The translations under genes and the position numbers were made by a program. Below are positions 33,421 to 42,142 of a DNA stretch of 64,000 nucleotides, one piece after another; the first letter of the stretch is position 1, and each line of letters starts with the position of its first letter. The notes below the pieces were generated by a model. That model was not told the origin of the DNA. It worked only from the letters and a program-made list of their open reading frames with translations, and ran no database searches. The DNA comes from Haloarcula limicola (GTDB taxonomy: Archaea; Halobacteriota; Halobacteria; Halobacteriales; Haloarculaceae). Where the stretch lies: assembly GCF_010119205.1 (NCBI RefSeq), contig NZ_WRXM01000001.1:806001-870000 (forward strand). Reading direction: 5' to 3'.

Positions 33421-34684
33421 CGGCTTGCACCCCCTGTCGGCCGCCCTGACGGCGACTCAGCATCCGGCGCATCTCGTTGGTGACGACCATGAACCCCTCG
33501 TCGAAGCCCATGCCGGGCTTTGCCAGCACCTGCGCGGCGTCGGTGGCCAGCGCGACGTGGGCGCAGGCCCGCGCCGAGGTGACCGTCTCGTTGCAGGTGC
33601 CGCCCAGGTACGCGCGGGTGTCGGTGCCGTCGCAGTACAGCACCGCCTCCGCCGAGCGCTGGACGCCGCCGAGGTCCGGCGTCTTCACCTGCACCACGTC
33701 GGCCGCGCCCGCGTCGACGAACGCCCGCACGTCCTCGAAGGTGTTGCACCACTCGTCGGCGACGATTTCGACGGCGACGCCGGCGTCTCGGAGGCCCTCG
33801 CGCAGTTCGGCCATCTGCTCTATCTGTTCGGCGCGGCCGCCGGCGTCCATCGGCCCCTCGACTTGGAGGGGGTAGGGCGCGGCGGCCTCCCGCAGCGTCT
33901 CGAAGTAGTCCGTGACCTCGCGCCGGTCGTACGGCGGGCCGAACACCTTCCCGAGGATGCCGTAGACGTCGACGTGGAACCGCGGCGCGTACTCCTCGGG
34001 GCCGAGTTCCCCCGCTCGGTCCGAGAGCCACGCGAGGTACTCGCGCAGACCCTCGCCGCCCTCGCCGACCTTCTCGACGCTGTTGAACAGGCCGTGGGGG
34101 AGGACGGGGACGCCCTTGATGAGCATCTTCTCGGCGTTGCTCCGGCGCTCGTCGCCCGACTGGCCGAACACCGGGACGGGCGAGGTAGCCGGGTCTGTGT
34201 CGTAGGCCGCCGAGAGAACGTCGGTCGGCGTCTGCCCGCGGGCGCGGGCGGCGGCGTTCAGCAGCGCCTGTGAGACGCCGTAGCGGACCGCCGTGTGCAG
34301 ACGGTCGCCGCCGGAGCGCTCGGGGTCGATCGCCTCCAGCGTCTCCGCGTTCTCGCGGAACAGCGTGGCGTCCCGGCCCCGGAGCGCGTCGGCGACGACG
34401 CCCTCCACGACCGGGCGGTACGTCTCGGCACGAAAGAGCGGGTCCCGACCGCCCGCGCCGGAGTACTGCACCGCCGCGCAGTCGCCCGTGACGACGGTGC
34501 CGTCGGCGAGTTCGAGTTCGACGATGAGCGACTCGCCGGCCTCGCGGACCCGGTCGAATCCCTCCGTCACCGGCGGCCCATCGTAGTCGAAGCCCCGCTG
34601 GGTCGCGCCGTCCTTGATGGCGCGCTGGTCGTCGAAGAAGAACCCCGAGACGCCCGGAACGGCCCGAATCTCCTCAATCCGCAT
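33413..34684 (-). CDS. mal: Methylaspartate ammonia-lyase
   Basis: A 423-residue enolase-superfamily enzyme that removes ammonia from (2S,3S)-3-methylaspartate to yield mesaconate. The N-terminal capping domain starts MRIEEIRAVPGVSGFFFDDQ. The barrel has DVYGILGK, QVEGPMDAG with metal-binding Glu, VADEWCNTFEDVRAF with the Asp/Glu pair, and VQVKTPDLGG carrying the catalytic lysine. The ATG at 34684 is used here. An in-frame GTG three codons upstream is possible. It overlaps mutE by 11 bases and mch by 8. Confidence 0.95.
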   Translation of the reverse strand: MRIEEIRAVPGVSGFFFDDQRAIKDGATQRGFDYDGPPVTEGFDRVREAGESLIVELELADGTVVTGDCAAVQYSGAGGRDPLFRAETYRPVVEGVVADALRGRDATLFRENAETLEAIDPERSGGDRLHTAVRYGVSQALLNAAARARGQTPTDVLSAAYDTDPATSPVPVFGQSGDERRSNAEKMLIKGVPVLPHGLFNSVEKVGEGGEGLREYLAWLSDRAGELGPEEYAPRFHVDVYGILGKVFGPPYDRREVTDYFETLREAAAPYPLQVEGPMDAGGRAEQIEQMAELREGLRDAGVAVEIVADEWCNTFEDVRAFVDAGAADVVQVKTPDLGGVQRSAEAVLYCDGTDTRAYLGGTCNETVTSARACAHVALATDAAQVLAKPGMGFDEGFMVVTNEMRRMLSRRQGGRQGVQADD

Positions 34685-36128
34685 CGCTGGCACCTCCCCG
34701 CTTCCCGGTCGGGCGACCGATGAGTTTCCCGTCGCTGATGGCGTCCACGTCGTCGGCGACCATCCGGAACGACTGGTCGCGTCCCTCCGTGCGGGCGCGT
34801 TCGCCCAGTCGGGCCTTGTGCGTCTCCTTGATGTCGTCGGGCAGGGCGAGGTCCGCGAACTCGAAGATGCGGACGCGGCCGTCGTCGTCCCGCGCCGGGA
34901 GGACCGCCCCGGCGGCGGCGTCGCTCGGCGCGAACGGCACGTCGAGGTCGCCGGTCTCGAACGCTCGGACGACGCCGCTCGCCACGTCGCCGTCGCCGGC
35001 CTCGAAGACGGCGTCCATCAGCGCGCGGGTCGCCCGTTCGATGAGCCGCTGTTCGTCGCCGATACCGCCGAGATCGATGTCTTGCTCTATCATCATATCG
35101 ATGAGCTGTCTCGTCGTGCGCAGACCGGAGGCGTTGGCCTCCTTCGTCGGGACCCCCTGGAACTCCTGCGGGGACTTCGTGATGACCTTATCGGGCTTGG
35201 CGACGGCCGCCGTCGCGCCGCCGAGGCTGATGACGCCGTTGGCGCGGGCCTCGTCGGGCGGGAACCCGCCCATCCACTCGTGGAAGACCGTCGTGACAGT
35301 GACCGCGTCGGGGAGGTACTCCTCGCCGAGTTTCCGGAGCGCGCGCAGGGCCGCCACGTCCTGCACGAGGTTGCCGACCTGTCCGTAACCGAGCGTCAGC
35401 GAACGCACGCCCTGCGTGGCGGCGAGTTGCCCCTCGACGAGCATCACCGCGATGGCGATACACGGCGGGACGAGCGTCCCGGTCAGCGGGCCGAACGGCT
35501 CGCGGTTTATCGTGACGCCCCGTTCGGTGTAGGCCCCGCAGAGCCGGTCCACGAACTGCCAGTGTTCGATGGTCGTCGCGAGGTCGTGGCGCTTCGTGTA
35601 GGGGATGTTGTACGAGATCGGGCCGCCCTCGAAGGACTGGAACCCGCCGGCGAGGGTGACCATCGCCAGCAGGCGCGCGTCGGGCGTGCCGTGGCGCACT
35701 TCGATGGGGGCGTCGAGCGCGCGAACGAGCCGGCGGCAGTCCTCGACGCCGTGGTTCACCGCGGGAAAGCCGTTGAGCTCGTCGGTCTCGCTGTTCCGGG
35801 AGGCCGCCAGCCCCTCCTCGGCCTTCTCGTACTCGTTGTCCCGCGTGTAGGAGTCGATGGTCGTCGGGAGGAGGTCCGCCGCGCCCTCGTCCTGCAGGTA
35901 GCGCAGGAGCGAGATCTGGTCCTCCAGGCAGGGGACGCCGGCGCGCGGTTGGAGCAGCGGCCGGTCGGCGGACTCGAGGACCGTCGCGAACTGCTTCGCG
36001 GCCGGAAGGGACTCGTGGAAACTGATCGCTTCCTCGAAGTCGACTTCCCGGCCGGTGGGCCACTCGTCGCGGAGGTCGTTTGCGATGCGCTGTAGCTGGT
36101 CGGTGGAGAGCTTGCTGTCTGTCGGCAT
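34674..36128 (-). CDS. mutE: Glutamate mutase (methylaspartate mutase) subunit E
   Basis: The 484-residue catalytic TIM-barrel subunit of coenzyme-B12-dependent glutamate mutase, which rearranges L-glutamate to 3-methylaspartate. Recognisable segments are QPRAGVPCLEDQISLLRYLQDEGAADLLPTT-like (about 77-106), ETDELNGFPAVNHGVEDCRRLV and PISYNIPYTKRHDL. The B12 domain is on the separate S subunit upstream, as in Clostridium and haloarchaea. It is three bases downstream of mutS and overlaps mal. Confidence 0.95.
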   Translation of the reverse strand: MPTDSKLSTDQLQRIANDLRDEWPTGREVDFEEAISFHESLPAAKQFATVLESADRPLLQPRAGVPCLEDQISLLRYLQDEGAADLLPTTIDSYTRDNEYEKAEEGLAASRNSETDELNGFPAVNHGVEDCRRLVRALDAPIEVRHGTPDARLLAMVTLAGGFQSFEGGPISYNIPYTKRHDLATTIEHWQFVDRLCGAYTERGVTINREPFGPLTGTLVPPCIAIAVMLVEGQLAATQGVRSLTLGYGQVGNLVQDVAALRALRKLGEEYLPDAVTVTTVFHEWMGGFPPDEARANGVISLGGATAAVAKPDKVITKSPQEFQGVPTKEANASGLRTTRQLIDMMIEQDIDLGGIGDEQRLIERATRALMDAVFEAGDGDVASGVVRAFETGDLDVPFAPSDAAAGAVLPARDDDGRVRIFEFADLALPDDIKETHKARLGERARTEGRDQSFRMVADDVDAISDGKLIGRPTGKRGGASDAD

Positions 36129-36131
36129 GGA

Positions 36132-36572
36132 TTACCCGTCGACTCTGACCCGCTCGGCCTCCGTCGTCGTGAGCTGGAGGTCCTGTCGGAGCGCCGCGAT
36201 GGCCTCCTCCGGGTCCGTTTCGGCGTCGAAGACTCGGTCGAAACCCATCTCGCGGAAGGTCTCGCGCGTGGTCTCGAAGTCGTCCTGTCCGACGGCGAGG
36301 TTTCCGCCGACGTAGGTCCACACGTCGAGGCCCGCCGCCTCGAGCCGCTCGTGGAACCCCTCACAGTCCTGCCGGGCGTGCCCGTACAGCGACGAGACCA
36401 GTACAGCCTCGGCGTCGTGAGCTTTCGCCGCTTCGACGAACTCGGCCTGTGAGGTCTGGACGCCGAGGTTTTCGACCTCGAAGCCAGCGGCCGAGAGCGC
36501 CTGCTCGAGAATCGTGATACCGACGACGTGTGCGTCGGAGCCAATCACGCCGAGGATGACGGTCCGGGGCAT
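36132..36572 (-). CDS. mutS: Glutamate mutase subunit S (B12-binding)
   Basis: A 146-residue Rossmann-like cobalamin-binding subunit. The base-off/His-on motif DxHxxG is present as SDAHVVG (about residues 12-18), with H15 ligating cobalt. VLVSSLYGHARQD and YVGGNLAVGQDDF match the S subunit throughout. This is not the mismatch-repair MutS. It is first in the leftward operon and has a TATA-like box (TATAAAGT read on + at 36600) about 28 bases upstream, giving a short or absent leader. Confidence 0.95.
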   Translation of the reverse strand: MPRTVILGVIGSDAHVVGITILEQALSAAGFEVENLGVQTSQAEFVEAAKAHDAEAVLVSSLYGHARQDCEGFHERLEAAGLDVWTYVGGNLAVGQDDFETTRETFREMGFDRVFDAETDPEEAIAALRQDLQLTTTEAERVRVDG

Positions 36573-36595
36573 GTACCAGTGACGACTCGTGGCAT

Positions 36596-36672
36596 GTGTA
36601 TAAAGTTAATGGTCTTTCATGATAATACGGCCTTATACAATTTATAATGATTTATCACCAGAGTTTATCACC
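36596..36672. promoter_or_regulatory. Divergent promoter region of mutS and mct with TTTATCACC repeats
   Basis: This AT-rich gap drives both arms of the methylaspartate cycle. The leftward TATA-like TATAAAG (about 36600) serves mutS. The rightward box TTTATC at 36664, about 28 bases before the mct ATG, is itself part of a direct repeat TTTATCACC at 36652-36660 and 36664-36672, a 12-base period. Such paired sites suggest a common regulator acting on both transcripts, for example in response to acetate. The regulator is not encoded in the window as far as I can tell. Confidence 0.6.
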
Positions 36673-36693
36673 CCGCCTCGCGTCCCTCCTCAC

Positions 36694-37884
36694 ATGGGTG
36701 CGCTTGCCGACCTGCGCGTGTTAGACCTCACACAGGTCCTGTCCGGACCGTACTGCACGATGCTGCTCGCGGACATGGGCGCGGACGTGGTAAAGATCGA
36801 GCGACCGGGCGGCGACATGATCCGGTCGAACCCGCCGTTCGTGGCGGACGCCGACGAGGAGGCCTACGGCGGCTACTTCCAGAGCGTCAACCGCGGCAAG
36901 CGCTCCCTCGAACTGGATCTGCGGACCGACGAGGACCGCGAGGCGTTCCTCTCGCTGGTCGAGCGGGCCGACGTGGTCGTCGAGAACTTCAAGGCCGGCA
37001 CGATGGAGAAGTTCGACTGCGGCTACGAGACGCTGCGGGAGCGCAACCCGCAGCTCATCTACTCCTCCATCCGCGGCTTCGGCGACCCGCGTACGGGCGA
37101 GACCCACCGGCAGGGCCAACCCTCCTTCGACCTCATCGCGCAGGCGCTGGGCGGCGTGATGGAGATCACCGGCCCGGAGGACGGCCCGCCGACGAAAGTG
37201 GGACCCGGCGTCGGCGACATCTTCACCGCCGCGCTCAACGCCGTCGGGATCCTCGCCGCGGTCCACCACCGCGAGCGCACCGGCGAGGGCCAGTACGTCG
37301 ACACCGCGATGTACGACGCGATGGTCTCGCTCGCCGAGCGGTCGGTCTATCAGTACTCCTGCGACGGCGACGCGCCGACCAGACAGGGCAACTCCCACCC
37401 GACGCTGTTCCCCTACGACGCGTTCCGTGCCGCCGACGGCCACGTCGTCGTCGCGGCGTTCAACGACCGCCACTGGCGCGCGCTCTGTGACGCGATGGAC
37501 CGGCCCGACCTCGCGGCCGACTACGCCGACGCGAACGCGCGTCGCGCCGACCGCGAGTCACTGCGCGAGGAGATCGCGAACTGGACCCGCGAACACGACA
37601 CCGACACCATCCTCGAACTGCTCGACGGGCGCGTCCCGGCCGCGCCGGTGCAGGACGCCAGCGAAGTGTTCGAAGACCCACACGCCCGTGCCCGCGAGAT
37701 GCTCGCCGATGTCTCCCAACCGGGGGCCGACGACGAGATGACCGTCGCCGGCAGCCCGATCAAGATGACCGAGACGATGCCGCGGCCCCGCGGCCGCGCG
37801 CCGCTGCTGGACGAACACCGCGAGGAACTGCTGGGCGAGGCCGACTCCGCGAGCGACCGGCGAACCGCCGAGAGCGACGACTGA
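36694..37884 (+). CDS. mct: Succinyl-CoA:mesaconate CoA-transferase (class III)
   Basis: A 396-residue CaiB/Frc-type CoA-transferase that moves CoA from succinyl-CoA to mesaconate, linking ammonia-lyase and hydratase steps. The N-terminus LRVLDLTQVLSGPYCTMLLADMGADVVKIE is typical, and the catalytic aspartate is D146 in PSFDLIAQALGG. Assignment to mesaconate rests on its place in a complete methylaspartate-cycle cluster. The start at MGALADLR follows a TATA box by 28 bases. The alternative start at 36619 would translate the promoter and is rejected. Confidence 0.92.
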   Translation: MGALADLRVLDLTQVLSGPYCTMLLADMGADVVKIERPGGDMIRSNPPFVADADEEAYGGYFQSVNRGKRSLELDLRTDEDREAFLSLVERADVVVENFKAGTMEKFDCGYETLRERNPQLIYSSIRGFGDPRTGETHRQGQPSFDLIAQALGGVMEITGPEDGPPTKVGPGVGDIFTAALNAVGILAAVHHRERTGEGQYVDTAMYDAMVSLAERSVYQYSCDGDAPTRQGNSHPTLFPYDAFRAADGHVVVAAFNDRHWRALCDAMDRPDLAADYADANARRADRESLREEIANWTREHDTDTILELLDGRVPAAPVQDASEVFEDPHARAREMLADVSQPGADDEMTVAGSPIKMTETMPRPRGRAPLLDEHREELLGEADSASDRRTAESDD

Positions 37885-37969
37885 GTGAGAGGCCACTCAC
37901 GGGAACGCCACCCGCGACGAAACCGGGTTTTCGACTTGATGAACGGTCCACCCGTTTCGGCCGGTGAAA

Positions 37970-38100
37970 CAGTGGGTGGGTGGGAATGAAAGGGGCCGCT
38001 CGCTCCGGGAAGACGGCCGACGCAAGGACCACAACGAGCGGAGCGAGTGAGGACCACAGCGAGGCCCTCGACTGGAGCGAGCGGGGGCTTTCTGGTTCTA
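37970..38100 (+). repeat. Structured intergenic repeat / candidate small RNA element
   Basis: Between mct and the helicase gene lies a GC-rich element running from GGTGGGTGGGAATGAAAGGGG to CGGGGGCTTTCTGG. It contains a perfect 9-bp inverted repeat CTCGCTCCG (37999-38007) and CGGAGCGAG (38039-38047), GGCCG/CGGCC (37994-38018), and a direct repeat AGGACCACA at 38025 and 38050. GAAAG near the 5' end can pair with CTTTC at the 3' end. I recall similar 'GTGGGAxTGAAAGGGGC ... GGGGCTTTCTGG' elements scattered in other haloarchaeal genomes, but could not check. No coding frame fits. Confidence 0.5.
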
Positions 38101-38184
38101 TATACAGTCACCAATTCTGACAGAGCAGAGAACTGCTGCTATAAACCCGGCGGTTCAAATAGGGGGACGACCAACCACGGTTCG

Positions 38185-40629
38185 ATGCGGGACACGGCCT
38201 CGACCGGCGGCGAAGTCTGGCGGGAGTACTTCGGCTTCGACGAGCCGTACGCGAACCAGGCCGACGCGATCGAGCGCGCCGTCGAGGCCGGGAAGTCGCG
38301 CGGCTTTCTGGCGATGGAGGGGCCCTGCGGGACGGGGAAGACGATGGCGGCGCTGACCGCCGGGGCCCACCTCGTCCGGGACACCGACCTCTACGAGCGG
38401 ATGGTCGTCGTCACGCCGGTCAAACAGCAGCTCAAACAGTTCGTCGACGACCTGCGGACGCTCAACGCGGGGCTGGACGACCCGCTCGACGGCATCTCCC
38501 TGGTCGGCAAGCGAGACCTCTGTCCGTACGGTCGGGAGGGGAAGTTCCCCGCCGACGTGGGGACCCACGACCGCTGTGAGGACTTACGGGAGGCGACGGC
38601 GCGACTGGTCGAGGACGACGGCCGGTCGAGTGGCGGGGCGGTCGCCGACGCCGCTATCCGGAACGAGGTCGACGACGAGGACCAGTGGTGGGACCCGCGG
38701 AAGGGTCAGGACCTCGCGGCCGCGGCACGGCCCGACGCCACCGCCCAGACCACCATCGGCGAGGACACGCTGAGCACCGCGGGCGCGGCGTCGCCGTACC
38801 GGCCCGAGCAACCGACCGCGCCGGAGTCGATGAGCGAGAGCGACGACCCGCCGCTGTACTGCCCCTTCGAGGCCGACTGGTACGCGCGGAACAAGGGGTC
38901 TCCCGTGGACTTCTCGGCGGGACCGGAGAACGTCGTCACGCTGGAGAACTACCTCCCGGCGGCCGTCGAGCGGGGGACCTGCCCGCACCGGGTGATGAGC
39001 GTCATGCTGGAGCGGGCGGACGTGATCGTCGGCAACTACAATCACCTGTTCGACCCCGGCTCCCGACCGCTGCTGTCCTCGATCCTGGACGAGGACACGT
39101 TCGTCGTCGTGGACGAGGCCCACCGCCTCGAAGAGCGAGTTCGGGACCTGCTCTCGGACAGGCTCGGCAAGCAGACCATCGTGCAGGCGCGCAACGACTG
39201 CAACCTGCTGGTCCAGCGCGCCCAGCAGTCGGCCGACCACAAGAAGCAGGTCCGAGAGGTGCTGTCAGCCCGCGAGGTCCCGCTGGAGGCGGTCGACCAC
39301 GCGCGGAAGTTCTACGACGACCTCCAGCGGTGGCTGGACGACCGCGTGGAGTCGTATCTCGACGCCGAACACGAAGGCTGGCGCGCGAACCCCGCCGTCC
39401 TCCCTGAGCGGGACCGCGAGATCCCGCTGCGGGACCCCGATACCGTCGAGCAAGACGAACTGACGGAGTGGGCCGAGGAGAAGGGCTACGACGGGCAGCT
39501 GTGGCGCTCGCTGGCGAAGGTCGGCGCGGCCGTCGAGGACGCCATCGACCAACTGGGGTTGACCCGTCAGCCGGTCTGTGCCGCCGTCGGCGTCGTCGCG
39601 GGCCAGTGGTGGGAGTGGGACCACTCGACGTTCCTGCGCGAGATCGAACTCGAACACTCGCCCGCCGAGAACCGGAGCACGGACGCCGACTACGAGGCCG
39701 TCTACACGCCGGGACTGCTCTGTTACAACTGCATGCCGGCGACGGCGCTTCGGGACGTCTTCGACGAGTTGGGCGGGGGCGTGCTGATGAGCGCGACGCT
39801 CGAACCCCTCGACGTGTTCACGCGCGTCTCGGGCCTCGACGCGCTGGCGGAGACGGACGACGGCGACGGCGGTGACGACCTGACTCGGTCGGTCCGTTCG
39901 GCGACCTACGACCTGCCGTTCCCGCCGGAGAACCGCGCGTCGTATCTCGTGGACTGCCGGCCCTTCACGGCCCGTAACCGCGGCGACCCCGAGGACATGA
40001 AGCCCATCGGCGAGAACTGGAACCCCACGCGCGACGAGTACGCCCAAGCGCTCCGAGCGCTCGCTCGCTCGCCGGGCAACGTGCTGATCGCGATGCCGAA
40101 CTACCGCGAAGCGCGCTGGGCCGGTGCCTACCTCGGAGAAGCCGTCGAGAAACCCGTCGTCGTCGACGAGGCCTCCAGCAACGAGGAGACCGAGCGGCGC
40201 AAGCAGTCGTTCTTCCGCGGCGAGGGGAAGGTCCTCGTCACCTCGACGCGGGGAACGCTGACTGAGGGCGTCGACTACGACGGCGCGAAACTCTCGACCT
40301 GCGCCGTCGTCGGCGTCCCCCTCGTCAACATCGGCTCGCCGCGGATCAGAGCGGTCCAGCGGGCCTACGGGGATTCGTTCGGCGAGGAGAACGCCTTCGA
40401 GTACGCGCTGACGGTGCCCGCGGTCAGGCGCGCTCGGCAGGCTATCGGCCGCGTCATCCGCGGCAGCGAGGAGGTCGGCGTGCGCGCGTTCGTCGGCCGA
40501 CGGTACGCGCCCGACGCGCGCCACTCGGTCTACCCGTTCCTCCCGACCGGAGAACGCGAGGAGTTCACCCGGATGACCCCCGATTTCCTCGCGGGGCAAC
40601 TGGACGCGTTCTGGGGAAAACGCGACTGA
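38185..40629 (+). CDS. XPD/Rad3-like superfamily 2 DNA helicase
   Basis: An 814-residue ATP-dependent DNA helicase. The Walker A is GPCGTGKT (46-53) and the DEAH box is at 310-313 (VVDEAHRLEE). C-terminal motor motifs include FRGEGKVLVTSTRGTLTEGVDY and RRARQAIGRVIRG. Four cysteines C113, C131, C226 and C266 occupy the place of the XPD [4Fe-4S] domain, but with a long acidic insertion between the second and third. The role is probably repair or recombination. A TATA-like TTCAAATAG lies about 30 bases before the ATG. The in-frame extension to 38047 crosses the repeat element and is rejected. Confidence 0.88.
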   Translation: MRDTASTGGEVWREYFGFDEPYANQADAIERAVEAGKSRGFLAMEGPCGTGKTMAALTAGAHLVRDTDLYERMVVVTPVKQQLKQFVDDLRTLNAGLDDPLDGISLVGKRDLCPYGREGKFPADVGTHDRCEDLREATARLVEDDGRSSGGAVADAAIRNEVDDEDQWWDPRKGQDLAAAARPDATAQTTIGEDTLSTAGAASPYRPEQPTAPESMSESDDPPLYCPFEADWYARNKGSPVDFSAGPENVVTLENYLPAAVERGTCPHRVMSVMLERADVIVGNYNHLFDPGSRPLLSSILDEDTFVVVDEAHRLEERVRDLLSDRLGKQTIVQARNDCNLLVQRAQQSADHKKQVREVLSAREVPLEAVDHARKFYDDLQRWLDDRVESYLDAEHEGWRANPAVLPERDREIPLRDPDTVEQDELTEWAEEKGYDGQLWRSLAKVGAAVEDAIDQLGLTRQPVCAAVGVVAGQWWEWDHSTFLREIELEHSPAENRSTDADYEAVYTPGLLCYNCMPATALRDVFDELGGGVLMSATLEPLDVFTRVSGLDALAETDDGDGGDDLTRSVRSATYDLPFPPENRASYLVDCRPFTARNRGDPEDMKPIGENWNPTRDEYAQALRALARSPGNVLIAMPNYREARWAGAYLGEAVEKPVVVDEASSNEETERRKQSFFRGEGKVLVTSTRGTLTEGVDYDGAKLSTCAVVGVPLVNIGSPRIRAVQRAYGDSFGEENAFEYALTVPAVRRARQAIGRVIRGSEEVGVRAFVGRRYAPDARHSVYPFLPTGEREEFTRMTPDFLAGQLDAFWGKRD

Positions 40630-40719
40630 CGGCGGCCAGTTCGTCTGAAACGGATTATTAACCGGAGTTTTTCATCGGTAACAAAAAGACTATACAGTAT
40701 CGTCAGAGAGTTCCATGAG

Positions 40720-40881
40720 ATGCCCGAGTGTCAGAACTGCGGTGAGTTCGTAACTGAGCAGTACGTGCGGGTCTTTACACCGGAATCTTACGAGGCAGCC
40801 GGGCCTCGGGTTTGCCCGAACTGCGAGGACAAGTTACGTGACGGAGCCGACGTGCGCGAAGCGCGCTCCTCTCGACAGTAA
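40720..40881 (+). CDS. 53-residue zinc-ribbon protein (DUF7563-like)
   Basis: A tiny protein, MPECQNCGEFVTEQYVRVF, a short loop, then RVCPNCEDKLRDGADVREAR. Two CxxC pairs (C4/C7 and C32/C35) make a four-cysteine zinc site. Haloarchaeal genomes contain a conserved family of such roughly 50-residue proteins, which I believe is DUF7563. Their role is unknown, with regulation or RNA/protein binding suggested. A TATA-like ACTATACAG about 28 bases upstream implies a leaderless message. It precedes the Get3-like gene by 81 bases. Confidence 0.8.
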   Translation: MPECQNCGEFVTEQYVRVFTPESYEAAGPRVCPNCEDKLRDGADVREARSSRQ

Positions 40882-40962
40882 CGCTGTCGCTGACGCGGTT
40901 CAGCCGACAGTCCCCGTCGCGGTTTTCGGGAAGTACACAAGGCCGGAGGCGTAGCCTCGGGT

Positions 40963-42060
40963 ATGAACGACATCGACGTCGAGCCGGTCGAGGAGATAGA
41001 CGCACCGACAGGCGTAGACGCGCCCGATTACGTCCTCTACGGCGGGAAAGGCGGCGTCGGCAAGACGACCTGCGCCGCGGCGACGGCGCTCGCCTCCGCG
41101 CGCGACGGGACGGCGACGCTCGTCGTCTCGACGGACCCGGCCCACTCGCTGTCGGACACGCTGGAGACGGAGATCCCGGCCGAACCGACGCGCATCCGCG
41201 ACGATATCCCGCTGTACGCCGCCGAGATCGACCCCGAGGCCGCGATGGGCGAGGGCCCCCTCGGGATGGAAGACGACGCGCTCGGCGGTCTCGGCGGGAT
41301 GCTCGGCGGCGAGAACAGCCCGCTCGGTGGGGGCGGTAGCGGCGGACCGGGCGCGGGCACCGCCGGAGACGACCCCATCGGCGGCGAGGACGGTCTGCTG
41401 GGCGGGTCGATGCCCGGCGCGGACGAGGCCGCGGCGATGCGGCTCCTCCTCGATTACGTCGACGACCCCCGGTTCGACCGCGTCGTCATCGACACCGCGC
41501 CGACCGGCCACACGCTCCGCCTGCTGGAACTCCCCGAGACGATGGACTCGATGGTCGGGAAGATCCTCCAACTTCGCGAGCGCTTCTCGGGGATGATGGG
41601 GAACCTCACCGGGATGTTCGGCGGGAGCGACGACGAGGTCGACCCGGAGGAGGGAATCGAGGACTTGCGGGAGCTGAGCGACCGCATCGAGCACTTACGC
41701 GGCATCTTACGCGATCCGGCGAAGACCGACTTCCGCATCGTGATGGTGCCCGAGGAGCTCTCCGTAGTCGAGTCCGAGCGACTGCTCGGCCAGCTGAACG
41801 AGTTCGGCATCCCGGTCGGCACCGTCGTCGTCAACCGCGTGATGCAGGACCCGAGCGAGGTGCTCGGCCGCGACGTGGGAATCGCCGGACCGAACCACGA
41901 CGACTGCGAGTTCTGCGCCCGCCGCTGGCAGGTCCAGCAGGACGCGCTCGCCCGTTCGCAGGACCTGTTTCGCGGCCACGAGGTGCGCCGCGTCCCGCTG
42001 TTCGCGGAAGAGGTCCACGGCGAGCGACTGTTAGCCGTCGTCGCCGCCTGTCTGGATTGA
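40963..42060 (+). CDS. Get3/ArsA-family ATPase
   Basis: A 365-residue single-domain ATPase. The deviant Walker A GGKGGVGKTT is at 27-36, switch I is DPAHSLSD and the A-loop-like DTAPTGHTLRLLELP follows. C315 and C318 (CEFC) form the CxxC that binds zinc at the Get3 dimer interface, favouring a Get3-type tail-anchored-protein chaperone over arsenite export. Residues about 95-150 are a Gly/acidic insertion, followed by Met-rich helices (RERFSGMMGNLTGMFGG) that could form the hydrophobic groove. Only one ATPase domain is present, unlike bacterial ArsA. Confidence 0.87.
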   Translation: MNDIDVEPVEEIDAPTGVDAPDYVLYGGKGGVGKTTCAAATALASARDGTATLVVSTDPAHSLSDTLETEIPAEPTRIRDDIPLYAAEIDPEAAMGEGPLGMEDDALGGLGGMLGGENSPLGGGGSGGPGAGTAGDDPIGGEDGLLGGSMPGADEAAAMRLLLDYVDDPRFDRVVIDTAPTGHTLRLLELPETMDSMVGKILQLRERFSGMMGNLTGMFGGSDDEVDPEEGIEDLRELSDRIEHLRGILRDPAKTDFRIVMVPEELSVVESERLLGQLNEFGIPVGTVVVNRVMQDPSEVLGRDVGIAGPNHDDCEFCARRWQVQQDALARSQDLFRGHEVRRVPLFAEEVHGERLLAVVAACLD

Positions 42061-42079
42061 TACGAATTGTTGTAGCCGT

Positions 42080-42119
42080 TTACCGGTAATCGTCGTACCG
42101 GAGTCGACGATACCGGTAA
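42080..42119. terminator. Strong hairpin between convergent genes
   Basis: TTACCGGTAATCGTCG (42080-42095) pairs with CGACGATACCGGTAA (42105-42119) with one bulged base, and the helix is extended by outer GTAG/CTAC. The hairpin lies between the convergent ends of the Get3-like and SDR genes. It may act as a bidirectional terminator or 3'-end stabiliser for both messages. There is no long T-run, so true intrinsic termination is uncertain. Confidence 0.55.
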
Positions 42120-42142
42120 GAGACTACGACGATCCGTATGAG

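Noticed and set aside
36132-36572. Naming as DNA mismatch-repair MutS
   Set aside because: The symbol coincides, but the protein is the 146-residue B12-binding subunit of glutamate mutase, with DxHxxG and no mismatch-repair domain.
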